Assembly (NCBI GenBank): GCA_905221605.1
Contig: CAJNDS010002492.1
Span: 62,001 to 126,000 of the forward strand
Origin: Symbiodinium natans
Lineage: Eukaryota; Sar; Dinophyceae; Suessiales; Symbiodiniaceae
Direction: 5' to 3'
DNA length: 64,000 bases
A program made the translations under genes and the position numbers. The stretch's first letter is position 1. Every line of letters starts with the position of its first letter. Below are positions 15,621 to 28,140 of the stretch, piece by piece. The notes under the pieces are model-generated. The model worked only from the letters and a program-made list of their open reading frames with translations, had not been told where the DNA came from and did no database searches.

Positions 15621-15709
15621 CCTGGGACCACCTTTACCTACAGTCTTATGGGATATGCCTACTACTTAAGGGAAGTTCCTACTAAACTTGAAGTGAATAA
15701 AGTCCCAGG
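15621..15709. mobile_element. Family E introner-like element
   Basis: Starts CCTGGGACCACCTTTACCTA, ends AGTCCCAGG; 89 bp with the inner TACTAAACTTG word of the family. Confidence 0.55.
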
Positions 15710-18000
15710 GGGCTCACATTCAGATAAAGGATCCCAAGCACCCAACTTCCACTTGCCACCAACTTCCACTTGCCAGAATACACCCACTCGGAAAGAGCCT
15801 AGCCCTGAACCCCTAAACCCTAAACCCTAAACCCTAAACCCTAAACCCTAAACCCCTAAGCTTCCTTAAAAGAGGAGCCCCTGGGATCTCGAATCTGTAC
15901 TCCCCACAGCGTGGTCAAGTGGCCATGCTGGCAAAAGCTCTTGGCCAGTTGACCACCGCAACCGCGCCATCAAAGGCAAGCGCCAACTCTGTTGCCGCCC
16001 TTTCCTCAGAGGCGGGGGTGCGGGAGCTGGGTTGAGACTTCTCCTTCTCCCTCTTCTCTTTTCCTTTCCTCTTCATGAGAAGAGAGAAAATGAAAGGAAC
16101 GGAGATTAGAGGCCCTCACTCTGAACATCTCCTCCTTCCTCGGTTTGAGCGTTTCTATCGGTCTCTCCTTCGGCGAATTCCCTGTTCCGCTTCTCTTTCT
16201 CCCTCTCTCTCTTGCTGAATTCTCGTCCCCTCTTCCTTCTCCTTTCTTCCCTCTCCCTTTCTCGCTTTCCCCTTTCCTTTTCCTCTTGCAAAGGGAAAAT
16301 GCGGATCTCGATTAAGAAGAAAAAGGAGAAAAGGGAAGAGACAACAGAAGGGAGAGCGAAACAGAGAATGGTACAGCAGAAGGAGAACAAGTATGAGAGA
16401 AAGAAGACTGAAAGGAACAACGAAAGACATTTTCGAAATACGGAGAGAACAGGCAAGAGAGACAGAGAGAGAGAGAGAGAGGAGAGAGAGCAGGAGAGCG
16501 ACAGCGAGACAGAGAGTGAGCGAGTGAGTGAGTGCGTGAGCCAGAGAAAACCCTCTCTCTTGATTTGTGTAGGAAGAACAAAGCGGGGCAGCTGCGACAC
16601 TATGAGAGGGAATGAGGGGCAGCTGCGAAACTATGAGAGGGAGCTTTCCTCTTCACTCGCCTTCTTCCTCTGTCGCCTCTCTTCCGCTCTCGTTTCCATG
16701 AGTTTCTTCTGGCGGAACGGCCGGAGCCAAGAATAAGAAAAAGGAAAGGGGGAGAAATTGAAAGATAAGAAGGCAACGCCAGGAGAAGAAGAAACAGAAA
16801 ATGAGTGAGAGACAGAGAGAGCGATAGAGATGAAGAAAAGAGCCATTAAACATAGAGCTCCGGGGCCGTATCTTTTGAGGGTTAAAATGAAATTGAATCG
16901 GCCTAAAATCTTGAAATACTTGAAAAAATCAAGTGGCCCGCATGCTCCCGGATGTTTATTTATCAGGACTTTGAAGATCTTCGGCGGTTTGAAAATTCTT
17001 CAACCCATAAGAACATACAATCCCGGGGCTCTCACTTGTTAAGGGCTTAAACAAGTTTAACACCCCGGTGCATGTCACAGACCAAGGAAAGGCCCAGGCT
17101 TAGCATATCTATCTTTAAAAGGATATTCAAGAACTTCGGAGGCTCTGAACCCCCTAACCTTGGACCAAAACTTCCCTAAACTAAACAGTTAGACTAAACC
17201 CTAAACCCTAAACCCTAAACCCTAAACAGACTGCCAAGTTCGGGGCCTGGATCACAAAATGTCCGCCAAGGGTCGCAAAGTGTGACATTCGAGATCAGCA
17301 TGTAGCCTTCTCGACACCGGCCACGGGCCAAGCGAAACTCGGTGGTTAGCATGGAGAAGTTTCCTTCAGCCTCGGCTTGGTTTAGAGCATTGGGTTTAGG
17401 GTTTAGGGTTACGTCTAGGGTTTAGGGGTCGGGGGGGTTGTAAAATTTCAGGCGGGTCGAGTGTCGCAAGAAGTGGCGTACGCTTATGCTGTTACTTTCG
17501 AACATACACACCAGCAACTGCCTTATGTTCACCGCTCTCGTCACTTCATCGCTACCACAGCTTCGGTACTATCACACGACCGTGCCAGCACTGCAGAGAT
17601 TCTGAAAGCTTCCTGCGAAATTAAACTAGGAGTAGAAACGAAGAGTTTAACGACTGGCTTTGTCCGTAGACGAACCCTCCTTGCAATGTGTTCAAGCTAT
17701 TGCAGCCGCGACATTGGCTGCCGGAAAGGAAGCCGCAGAGCATGCACACGAAGGGATGGACTATCCAATGCAGAGAAGCCAGCCACCAAGCGTTTATCAA
17801 AATCTAGGACCTAACCCCATAACTCTACACAGCTACATATACGAGTCGATTTCAAGAAAGCCATGCAAAACCTTTATCCTCGAGCTAAGCTAGCTAATGG
17901 AACGTGTTTTTGACTGGCTCACGCAAACCCCTAAAGCTTCTCACCTTGAACCTCCACCCTTTTTAAACCCTAAACCTTATTAAGGCATTAAGCCTTCCCC
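15710..18000. other. Low-complexity and intergenic DNA
   Basis: 16020-16310 is pyrimidine-rich and 16310-16830 purine-rich, giving long but compositionally biased open frames on both strands. A 26-bp unit (GGGCAGCTGCGA...GAGAGGGA) is doubled near 16587-16643. Telomere-like blocks lie at 15800-15860, 17195-17230 and 17390-17430. 17461-17890 is open in two plus frames (CSSYCSRDIGCRKG; QAIAAATLAAGKEAAEHAHE) but no family is recognisable. Confidence 0.4.
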
Positions 18001-18138
18001 CCCCCCCCCCCCCTAAACCCTAAACCCTAAACCCTAAACCCTAAACCCTAAACCCTAAACCCTAAACCCTAAGCCCTAAGCCCTAAGCCCTAAGCCCAAA
18101 GCCCAAAGCCCAAAGCCCTAAGCCCTAAACCCTAAACC
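18001..18138 (-). repeat. Telomere-like block with poly-C and CCCTAAG/CCCAAAG variants
   Basis: A C14 run leads into about eight CCCTAAA units and then runs of the variants CCCTAAG and CCCAAAG before returning to CCCTAAA. Grouped variants suggest local expansion. Confidence 0.85.
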
Positions 18139-19883
18139 TCCCCCCACCCCACCCCCGCCAGCCAGCCTCTGTTGCGACCCGGAGCACACGATCCGAGCAG
18201 AGGGCGGCTGCCAAGGGAGCCTGACCTGGTCTTGCCGTGGCGAGGGCTCAAGGGTTTAGTTTAGGGTTTAGGGTTTAGGGTTTAGGGTTTAGGGTTTAGG
18301 GTTTAGGGTTTAGGGTTTAGGGTTTAGGAAGACTGCAAATCTCAATCGGACCCGGCACTACAGAAGCCCACAACAGCCATAGCAGAGCTTTGGTATTTTG
18401 AGGTGGGGGGGAGGGGGGGGGGCGGGTTCTGTGGATTTGGGGCTCGGGATGTTTGGTCAAGGCTCGGGTCAAAGGGCTTGAGGTTTAGGGTTTAGGGTTT
18501 AGGGTTTAGGGTTTAGGGTTTAGGGTTTAGGGTTTAGGGTCTAGGTTTGGGCTTCAGGTTGTGCACATCTTGTCCATGAGGGAGGTGGGCTTTCGCAAAA
18601 AGAATTGGCGCCGGTCGGCGGTTAAGCTTTTAAGGTTCAAGTTTGTAGGTTTTCCAGCAGGCGGGGCTTACGGTCCTGGTCTTGCGTCTTAGCCTTGGCT
18701 CTAGCCTCTACGACCTACTGTTTCGACCTCGGGCGTAGGAAAGCTTGGGGTTTCGACGCTCGCGCTCGCACATGGCAGGCAAGGCCCAAAAGAATCCCAC
18801 AGCGTGAATTTCCCCAAACATGATTCTACGCGCACGCTCGGCAGCATCCTCTCTGGCAAAGCTGCGGATGGACTCGGTAGCCGTCTCCTCAATGGAGGCG
18901 TTGTTGAAGTATAAGTCCTTCGGCGAGGTCTCAGTGTGGCTGGCTTGTCTAGGGGTCTCGAAATTGGCCACTTGAAGCGAAGGCGGCTGAAAACATTTAA
19001 GCCTACAGAGACCATCGGCTTCCAGGGACTTCACGATGTCGGGAGAGCAATACTTTTTGACTCAATTCCGAAGACAGGTCTTGCAAACCAGACTCGCCCT
19101 GATCGCATTCTTGGCAGAAGAAGCAGCTGGCCGGATAGCCAGGAAAATAGCCAGAGACTACCTGGCAGACATTTGGGCTTTGTAGGTCTTTTCCAGCTTA
19201 GGGCCTTCTCAGTTGAAGTTTAGGAATTGGAGTCTATTCAGAATATAGACTGAATATAGACTGAAGACTGATTCACTGTGGACCTCATAGACCTGGCTAT
19301 GTTGTGCGGCTTCCATGCGCGCTCCCCACCAGGCGCCGAAGTCCCACAACCCCGAGCCTTGGAAACCCTGAACCCTTTTTGGAGCAAGGGCTGCAGCGCG
19401 CATTGCCCGGATCCTTCAGACCCTAAACCCGTTTGCATCACACTTCTCAGGCCCTTTTCCCTAGACTCTTTGGAACCAGGACTCTCTTCCCTGGACTCTA
19501 AAAACCCTAAACCCTATAGAGCCTCAAGCCAAGCCTAGGCCCTGAGAGCTGCCTGAGTGAGGGCAAGTCCCAGGTAGAATCCGGCTGCTGCGCAATCCTC
19601 CGCTTGGGGCCGTGGCAGCCGGGGTTTACAGGGTTTACAGGGGTGCATAGGGGTTTTGGGGTTGTTTTTGGGCTTTATAGGGTTTAGGGTTTATAGGTTT
19701 AGGGCGTTTTGGGTTGTAGGGTTCATAGGGGTAGGGTTTATTGGGTTTTATCGGGATTTTTATCGGGATGTTTAGGGGTTTAGGGGTTTCGGGGGTTTGA
19801 AGTACCAGCTCTCAAGGAGGGCAAACGGGTTCATCCCAGATCTTGGGTGCATTGCGAAGCTGTGGCTTTGGTTTAGGGTTTAA
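18139..19883. other. Intergenic DNA with two telomere-like blocks
   Basis: TTTAGGG blocks at 18256-18328 and 18482-18545. 18690-19200 is GC-rich and open in several frames on both strands without a recognisable motif. 19620-19800 is degenerate TTTAGGG-like sequence (GTTTACAGGG, TTATAGGG). Confidence 0.35.
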
Positions 19884-19980
19884 CTAGGATGGCCCTTCAA
19901 ACCCTCTGAAAAATATTCCTAAATATGGTCCTCTTAAACCCAATAAGGGAAAATATAAAATATCCCAAGGGCCTACCTAG
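19884..19980. mobile_element. Family A introner, intact 97-bp copy
   Basis: CTAGGATGGCCCTTCAAACC ... AAGGGCCTACCTAG. By eye it is identical over 97 bp to the copy at 63711-63807. Flanks are TTAA and TTCA. Confidence 0.75.
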
Positions 19981-22900
19981 TTCATTAGGATACCCCAAAC
20001 CCTTGTTTCCATCTGGGCGACCCTAAACCTTAAAAACCACTTCGGGAAAGTGGCATACAGCAACGACAGAAGTAGACAGCGCGAGGGCGCCAAATGAGAA
20101 GGGCGGGTCAGGGAGGCCCAGTACTCTGAGACTACCGGATTCGTGCAGATGGCAGTCCTACACTCTGCTTCACCTCTCCCTGCACCAAATGCTGGCGATC
20201 CCGAACTCCTAAAGGTTCCAAGTTGAAGGATGGGAACCCTAAGCCCTCAGCCCTAAGCCCTCAGCCCTAACCTAAGCCCCAAGCCCTAAGCCCTAAACCC
20301 TATCGAAGTTCCGTTTCACAGGTTTCGGGGGAGGTCTCCGAAGGAGTCCACACCCCAGCAGTTTCAGGGGTGCAAGAAAGTGCCTCCGCATGGGTCAGCG
20401 TCAGCAGCCCCTCTCGGCAGACCTTGCGAGAGCCGGCTCATGCCGGCGTTACCCTTAGAAAAGAAAGGTGTGGGGTTTAGGGTTTAGGGTTTAGGGTTTA
20501 GGGTTTAGGGTTTAGGGTTTAGAGTTTAGGGTTTAGGGTTTAGGGTTTAGGGTTCAGGGTTTCTCAACGTCTTGAGAGTTTGGGTGTATTGGTGCCCTCT
20601 TGAGGGGGCGATGGGGTGGAGGGGGGGCGGTGCCTCTAGGGTTTGCAGTCTACGGGTGGGGTTTGTCCCTTCGCATCTGAGACCCAGCGTTTTGATTTCG
20701 CTTTACGTGCTTGCGTTTACAAGCCCAAAATCCAAAAAAATAGAACAGAGTCCCCCCACAAAGGGTACCGAAGGCATTCTGCAAGGCCGTGTGTTCGAAG
20801 CAGCTCTTTGTTTTTATAGGTCACAATCAAGCCCCCTCAAACCCTAAGCCTAAGCCCTAAACCCTAGCCCTAAACCCTAAACCCTAAACCCCAAAACTCT
20901 AAACCCTAAACCCTAAATCCTCTTAAGTGCCGTAGACCCCACCAGGTCTGGGAAGGGGCACCGGAGGTGTGGCCATCATCTGGAAGCGCAAAGGGAAGTG
21001 GCAAACCTCCCGGCGAGAGGGTTTAGGGGTTTAGGGGTTTAGGGTTTAGGGGTTTGGGGTTTAGCGTTTAGGGTGTTGGGGGATTTAGGGATTTTAAGGT
21101 GTTAGGGTTGTAAGGTGTTAGGGTGTCAGGGTGTTGGGGTTTTAGGGCTTCTTGCTTTAGGGTGTTAGGGCTTTAGGGGTTTAGAGGTTGTGAAGAAGTA
21201 AGGGCAAAGGGCTGAAAGCTGGCCGGAGCTGAGATCGGCTTCGAGTTTGATGGAAAGCTTTTTCTGTGCTAGGGTTTTGGGTTTAGGGTTTAAGGGCTTG
21301 GGGGCTAAGGGATTTGGGTTTAGGGTCTAGCTCCAATACGAGGACTTTGTTCCATCCTGGGGCTAACACATCATGGCAATAAACCGATCTTGGTCTCTTT
21401 TTCCCGCCCTCTAGCCGCACCTTGGTCTGGGGTCTTTAGGTTTTAGGCGCACGCATTTGGAGTTCACCCTCGCAACTTGTCTTGATCGCGGCTGCTGGGT
21501 TTTCCGCATGTCCTTGCAAGTTGCGCAGGTTACCTTAACCTTGCACTGCCCTACACTCGTTAGGGCCCAAACCCTAAACCTTTTTCCGGACCATCAGGAG
21601 AACCAAAACCCCTGAACCCTCAAGGCCTAATTATGCTCTTCCTGAACTTGCGGGCCGATTGCTCCTTGGGTTTAGGGTTTAGGGTCTAGGGCTTACCCTG
21701 CACCCACCTCGGGGAACTGCCTCTGAGTGAGAGGCATGTAGACGATGGTGGGCGGCAGGTGCCTCGAAACCACTCAGATTGCAATCCGGAAGTCCACTTC
21801 CAACAGCAGGGTGTGCATTGGGATTTGGGGCTTGCGGTAGGGTAACGCAACTGCACCACTCTCGACGCTCTACACCGGTCTGAGGCTCATGTTGCAGGGA
21901 AATAAGTGCATCGACTCTGAACCCTACAAGCCCTGAGCCCATCTCACGTGGCCCAAGGAGGAAAGCAAAGCCTCTGTTAGTAGCAATCCCTAAACCCTAC
22001 ACCCTGAACCCTAAACCCTAAGCCTCTATGCCAGAACTGAAGACCAGGACCAAAAGCCACGAAGAGCCTAAACCCTAAACCCTAAACCCTAAACCCTAAA
22101 CCCTAAACCCCAAACCCTAAACCCTAGAGAGCCCTCTGAGACGCGCATCCCAGAAGCAGCCAGGAGTCGCGAGGAACATGCCAAGTGGTGTCTTCCTCTG
22201 CGTGGTATGGGCCAGGGGTTTTGGGTTTAGGGTTTAGGTTTTTTTTTGCCACCTGCCTAGCAGGGTTGAGGGTTTAGGGTTTCGGATGTAGGGCTAAGGG
22301 GACGTCTGGGCTGGGTCTTTTTTTGGAGCTCATAGTAGGAGGCCTTCACCACGGTGATGGCGCAGTGGGCAAGATTCAGGGTCCCCCGGTACACGTGCAA
22401 CCCAGGAGCTGAGGTGAACACCACCAAGATCAGGTGGTCGTCGAACCTCTACTCACCCTAAACCCTAAACCCCAAACCCTGAACCCTAAACCCTGAACTC
22501 TAAGCCCTAAGCCATAAGCCCTAAGCCCTAAACCCTAAATCTTCCAGCCATGGTTCCCTGCCCCCCCCACAAAATCGAACCCCAAAAGCTGGAACCCTGA
22601 ACCCTGCTCTTTTCCTAGATCCCTTTGACTAAACCGTTTTCTGGCCACGACTGAACCGGTTTAGTGTTTAAGGTTTAGGGCTTAGGGGCATAAGGGGCTG
22701 GCTGTAAGGTGTTGTTTGGGGGGGGCTCTCTCTCTTTTTTTCTCTTTGTTCGACTGGGGTTCAGGGTTTAGGGTTCAGGGCTTAGGGTCCCTTCGCAGTG
22801 TCGGGTTTTCGGGTTAAGGCTCTTTTACCCTAAACCCTAAACCCAAAACCCCTTTTTTTGGGTGGTCGACGAACCCGGACATGCCCAGCAGCTGCAGCTG

Positions 22901-23716
22901 CTGGGGCCCGCCCCAAACGCCATCCCAAGAGAAGCGAACCTTTGGCGGCTTCAGGGCGTAGGGTGTAGGGTTTGGGACTAGGGAGTCAAGGGTGTGTAGG
23001 GTTTCTAGGGTTTTCTAAGCCCTCTACACCAATAAGCTGTAGGGCTCAGGCCTTAAGGAGATTAAGCCGGGGCCTATGCGAGGATCTGAAGAACTGTAGC
23101 TCCTGCCCGAGGTGTAGGGGCAACTGAGAGGCCCTAGTCACTCGGGTCGCTGGTCCCAAAGATCTGTAGCGTCGCGTCGTACAGTAGGTGATTAGCTTTT
23201 CATGATGCATCTCTGCACTTGGCCCGTGCCCTGGCAAGCCATTCGGTGAACAAAAGGCAAGATTTCATTCTCTGAGTGATGTTGGATGACTCTACTGGGT
23301 ACGCCGATGCATCACATCCCTTTGCACCCAAAAGCCCCTTTCCTACCATGAACTCTAAACCTCCGAGCCCCCAAGGCCTTTTTTGTTCACAGGCTTCTGA
23401 TGTCATGCTTCTCTCTCTTATTCCTGAAACGCAATCCTAAGCTCTATAAGCCCTTAACCCTCACCACCCTCCCAGCCCTAAACCCTAAACTCGAAACCTT
23501 AACCCGAAAACCCTAAATCCTGAACCACCCGCCAAGCAACTTCGGCCATGCTTTCGCCGATGAACCGCACTGCCAAGCCTAGCGTCGATAATCGAGGTTT
23601 AGGGTTGAGGGTTTAGGGTTTAGGGCTTAGGGTTTAGGGTTTAGGGTTTAGGGTTTCGGGCGACGCCAGAAAGCAGGACGGCATGTCTTGGGTAGGCTTG
23701 GGGGCCCTATAAAGCC
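19981..23716. other. Intergenic DNA: telomere-like blocks, no confident gene
   Basis: Main blocks: 20469-20560 (TTTAGGG), 20865-20920, 22074-22130 and 23598-23660; much of the rest is degenerate TTTAGGG-type sequence (for example 21020-21190). Stretches such as 20571-20840 and 23040-23400 are open but carry no recognisable domain. Confidence 0.4.
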
Positions 23717-23986
23717 ATGACTGTAAAAGGACTCTTTTGGGTATTAAGGGATATGTTCAAACCTACCCCTGATGCGTTTCGGGGGCGTCGCTCGAAACTT
23801 CGCAGAGCGAAGCTCCCACAAGCAGCCCAGCCTATGTGGCCAGCAGCTGAACCAGCACCTTCCATGTACAGCGCATCAAAGAACCCTGCCAAAAAGGGGG
23901 GGGGGGGAGCGCAAGGCTCGTCCCGAAACCCTGGCCATTTTACGAGCGGTGGGGATGCAGGGCCGTGGGTCGGAATTGTGCTGTGA

Positions 23987-24024
<38 letters not shown>

Positions 24025-24191
24025 ACTCCCCGCCTGGCGCTGACAGCCTGCAGAGGAGGCAAACTTTGTTCAAAGGACGTGTTCACAAGACCGGATTCGT
24101 GATTGCAGCTGCTACTTGCAGTTGCTTGGATCACGCGCTACGGGTAGCTGTCGGCATGCCGACATCAGACCCCAGTGTCGCACCTTCATGA
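23717..24191 (+). pseudogene. Exon-like ORFs around a (GT)n tract, unknown
   Basis: From the ATG at 23717 a plus frame reads MTVKGLFWVLRDMFKPTPDA and on to a G10 tract at 23898. A (GT)n microsatellite follows at 23991-24021. No family recognised; a real exon is possible but not supported by a donor or acceptor. Confidence 0.2.
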
Positions 24192-25107
24192 GTAAAAGTG
24201 GATTCCCCGTCCTTGCAAGCTCAGCACCCCCAGGTCAAAAAGCTGGTGGCTAGCAGCACCCCCTAAACCCTAAACCCTCATGCTCTGCGCCTCTGCGCAT
24301 GGCCACAAGATTCAAAGCAACTCGCGAGGACCCTGAACCCGAAAGTGTATGCTTCCAGCGGCCATTGATGCTCCGTGGATGTCGGTAGCCAGGAAGCATC
24401 CACAAAACCAGCGACCTTCATGCCACATGCGATGGGGTTTGGTGTGGAGACTGAAACTTAACTATTAATTGGGGGTCCCTAAGCCCTAAACCCTAAACCC
24501 TAATAAAGGCAGCCCGGCCTCCCAACCACCTACCTGACTTTAGGTCGTTGAACTCTCTTTTATAGTTCTCTGTCTGTGTGCTTGTTTGCTTTTGCTGCGT
24601 GTGTCTTTCATGTGTCGGGAACTTCGGCTGTGGGGCCTTTCGGAGCCTCCGGGGTTTCTAAGACCTTGTTTAGGGTTTAGGGTTTAGGGTTTAGGGTTTC
24701 GCCTTCAGGGTTTAGGGTTTAGGGTTTAGGTTTTAGGTACCTTTGGTTTGTGGAAATTGACCCTCACCTGTATTTTTCCCATCAGGACTTGAGCGATCGC
24801 CTGAAAGTTTGAGCATAGGGATGCTCAGCTCTTACGACTGCGCTTCTAAAAGCCCTAGAAACCCGGATGGGCCATTAGGCCTTAAAATCCTCATAATGAA
24901 CCCTATAAAGGGCCTTTTAACGGATAATGGGGTACAATAGCCCATCCGGGAACCCCTGAAAATCCTCGTCGCCTCGGGTTGCGCAGGCATTCGGGAGTTT
25001 CTGGGGATCCTCCCGGGCCCCAGTTGACAAAAACCCTAAACCACCCCACTCTGCCTCACCCAAGACCCGAAACACCCTGGAGCCCCAACCACTCGCCTCA
25101 ACCCCAA
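24192..25107. other. Intergenic DNA with one inverted-repeat element
   Basis: 24862-24950 starts CCCGGATGGGCCATT and ends AATAGCCCATCCGGG (14 of 15 paired), an 89-bp MITE or introner of a further family. TTTAGGG units lie at 24668-24736. Nothing else supported. Confidence 0.45.
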
Positions 25108-25296
25108 TCCCTAAACCCTAAACCCTAAACCCTAAACCCTAAACCCTAAACCCTAAACCCTAAACCCTAAACCCTAAACCCTAAACCCTAAACCCTAAAC
25201 CCTAAACCCTAAACCCTAACCCTAAACCCTAAACCCTAAACCCTAAACCCTAAACCCTAAACCCTAAACCCTAAACCCTAAACCCTAAACCCTAGA
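25108..25296 (-). repeat. Long telomere-like block (CCCTAAA)n
   Basis: About 27 nearly perfect units, one of the two longest blocks in the window. Confidence 0.95.
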
Positions 25297-25375
25297 CCCG
25301 ACCTCGGTTCCGCTCTGCACGCCAATCTCCAGGTAGTACGCGCCGGACCTTCCGGATTCTCTGGGTTCAGGGAGG

Positions 25376-25497
25376 GTTTAGGGTTTAGGGTTTAGGGTTT
25401 AGGGTTTAGGGTTTAGGGTTTAGGGTTTAGGGTTTAGGGTTTAGGGTTTAGGGTTTAGGGTTCAGGGTTTAGGGTTTAGGTTTAGGGTTCAGGGTTA
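25376..25497 (+). repeat. Telomere-like block (TTTAGGG)n
   Basis: About 17 units in the opposite orientation to the block 80 bp to the left, so the pair forms a large imperfect inverted repeat. Confidence 0.9.
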
Positions 25498-25525
25498 GGG
25501 GTGCGCCGGGCTTGGTTGAAATTTA

Positions 25526-25620
25526 CTAGGATGGCCTTCAAGCCCTCTGAAAAATCTTCCTAAACATGATCCTCTTAAACCCAGTAAGGGAAAATACACA
25601 ATATCCCGAAGGCCTTCCTA
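25526..25620. mobile_element. Family A introner, diverged copy
   Basis: CTAGGATGGCCTTCAAGCCC ... CGAAGGCCTTCCTA, with several substitutions against the 19884 copy. Confidence 0.6.
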
Positions 25621-27916
25621 CATGGATGGAAAATTCATGGCCGAGGTCTTCCGATGGTTCTTTGCAAGTCTTTGAAGCCTCAGATCATAGCTACATTCTT
25701 TTGTTGGGTCGCTGGGGTTCAGGGCCCTAAACCCTAAACCCTAAACCCTAAACCCTAAACCCTAAACCCTAAACCCTAAACCCTAAACCCTAAACCCTAA
25801 ACCCTAAACCGTTAACGGGAGCCTCTGAGGCTTTTTGGGTCAGCCTCGCTGTCTTGATCTAGATCTTTGGCTTCTTGGCGCCATTTTGCTCCAAAGCACC
25901 TCAGCAAACCTGCCAACTCTATCCCAATCCTGGGCTGACACGTCTGGCCTTTTCTCGCAAACTCGCCGTTTTGCTCCAAAGCACTCCAACAAGCCCAAGG
26001 TGTTAAGCTTGCAGGGCCCAGGGTTGAGGTTGTAGGACTTAGGGAGCGCATGGCAGGCAAGGCTTCGAAGGTAACTAGTGGTCGAAAAAGGCTACAGGTC
26101 ACAACCGGGACCTTTTGGGTTTTCTTCGGCCGTAAAGAGGTGTGCAGACAAGATCCCCTCAAAACTGCCTCGCATCAGAAGGCTGGGACTCACTAACGAA
26201 GAGTGAAATGCCCAAAATGTTGACAGGCACCCTTGAAGACGGAGCCCCAAAACCAAAAGAAAAACCGCCTCCCATTCCCACCTCCCCACCCCTAAACCCT
26301 ACAAACCCTAAACCCTATAAACCCTAAACCCGAAACCCTATACACCCTAAACCCCAAACTCTAAACCCAAACCCCAAACCCTAAACCACCAAAGGCCTTG
26401 GGGGCATGAACTGGATGGAGAGGGGTTCGTTAACTCTGGGGCCCTGACACCATTCGGTTCTCAGGCATGCCAACCTGAGCGTGATTTGAGCGATTGCCAA
26501 AACCGGCGGGTGGTGCTAATGGACGCAACCTGAGGGGTGTCGCTTTCCAAGTGGTTTTACAGGGTTTTGGTATCAACCATCCGCGCTTGATATCTGCAGG
26601 TGTCGCTGTGGGGAAAAAATCAAGGCTTTAGCTCACCCAACGGTGTCGCTTTTCAAGTGTTCCCATCGCTTTACAGGGTTTTGGGCATGCGTGTCCACCC
26701 CTTACTTACTTGAATGGCTGGGGGGTTTGGCGCTTGCTCATTTGGGGATTTCCGAAAATAGGGGTATAGTTTAGGGTTTAGGGTTTAGGGTTAAGGTTTA
26801 TGGTACCCTTTTGGGGGTTCCCATTACAAGGATTGCCTGGGACCCTCTTTACCTACAGTTTTATGGGTAATACCTCTAAGGGAGAAATGTGGGTTACTCA
26901 GCTTAGTCAAAGTACGGGTCGTGATCGTAAGACTCGAAGCGATACAACATGGTAGTGATGATGGCAGTGCTAATGGCGATGGTTTTGAAAGGAGTCTTTC
27001 CATGGCGCCAGTCATGTGCAGGGCGACAACTCCCAGCTGGCGCGAATAATGTGCTAACTCACGGTGCCGCACATTTGTCTGCTCCCTCCCCTGACAAACC
27101 CTAAACTCTAAACCCTTTTCGCATCTTGTCAAGCTCCTTTGGTTTGATTGATCCTGACCATGATGCTCCTCAAGATGCGTTCTGATAATGGCGATTACGT
27201 CTCAGAAGCCCCTTGAGGCTGCGGCCACGCCAGGGGAAAGCTCCACCAACCTCGTTCGAGGGCTGATGTTGGGTTTACTCCGGCTTTGAGGGCTATAAGT
27301 GAATTTTCCAGCGCCTTTAATGGGGTTTGAGGGTTCATGTGGCTGGCCCAACTACTGTAGGGAGGCTTTGGGAATTCGCATTACCCAGCTTGAGCCTTAC
27401 TTTGGGAATTCGGATTACCCAGCTTAAGCCTTAACAAAAAAACCCTTGTGCTTAAGCCCTAAACCAGGACATAATTAATCGGAAAAGCTCAGGTTCAGGG
27501 TTCAGGAATACAAATAAACATTGGTGGGCCTTTGTGGCCTTCGGGCTTACCTCTGCATGATTGCCCCCGAGGGTGATGCAAGCCCCAATGAACCCTAAGC
27601 CCTTTTTTGCCACTGAGGATTTAGGGTTTAGGGTTTAGGGTTTAACTGAAGGCAAGCCAGATTCCCATGCACCACCGAGGCTTATGAAGCAACCGCCAAG
27701 CGCTGGACGCGCAGCAGCCAGTCGCTCGGCACAATGTCAACAAGCAGTATGAGTTGAAACAGTGTGTACACTGAGTGATGAAAGGGCATGCAACACGGAA
27801 GTATCGAAATCTAAACCCTAAACCCTAAACCCTAGACCCTAAACCCTAAACCACCCGACCCTCAACCCGAAACAGTGCTACTGCAGATCCTGCGGTTAAT
27901 ACACCCTGGTCCCAAA
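25621..27916. other. Intergenic DNA with telomere-like blocks and an incomplete family E copy
   Basis: CCCTAAA block at 25725-25810 (12 units). A family E start (CCTGGGACCCTCTTTACCTA) lies at 26836 without a matching end. Paired phrases such as GGGAATTCGSATTACCCAGC (27369, 27413) are short local duplications. No confident gene. Confidence 0.4.
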
Positions 27917-28140
27917 TCCTGAGGTTTAGGGTTTATGGTTTAGGGTGTAGGGTTTAGGGTTTAGGGTTTAGGGTTTAGGGTTTAGGGTGTAGGGTGTAGG
28001 GTGTAGGGTGTAGGGTTTAGGGTTTAGGGTTTAGGGTTTAGGGTTTAGGGTTTAGGGTTTAGGGTTTAGGGTTTAGGGTTTAGGGTTTAGGGTTTAGGGT
28101 TTAGGGTTTAGGGTTTAGGGTTTAGGGTTTAGGGTTTAGC
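27917..28140 (+). repeat. Long telomere-like block with TGTAGGG variant run
   Basis: About 31 units. At 27987-28015 four TGTAGGG variants stand in a row inside otherwise perfect TTTAGGG. Confidence 0.95.

Noticed and set aside
16106-16736. Long ORFs on both strands
   Set aside because: Purine/pyrimidine-biased low-complexity DNA keeps all frames open; Arg/Glu- or Ser/Leu-only composition is not a protein signal.
25108-25296. A real chromosome end
   Set aside because: The block is internal and short, and dozens of similar blocks in both orientations lie nearby; these are interstitial telomere-like repeats.
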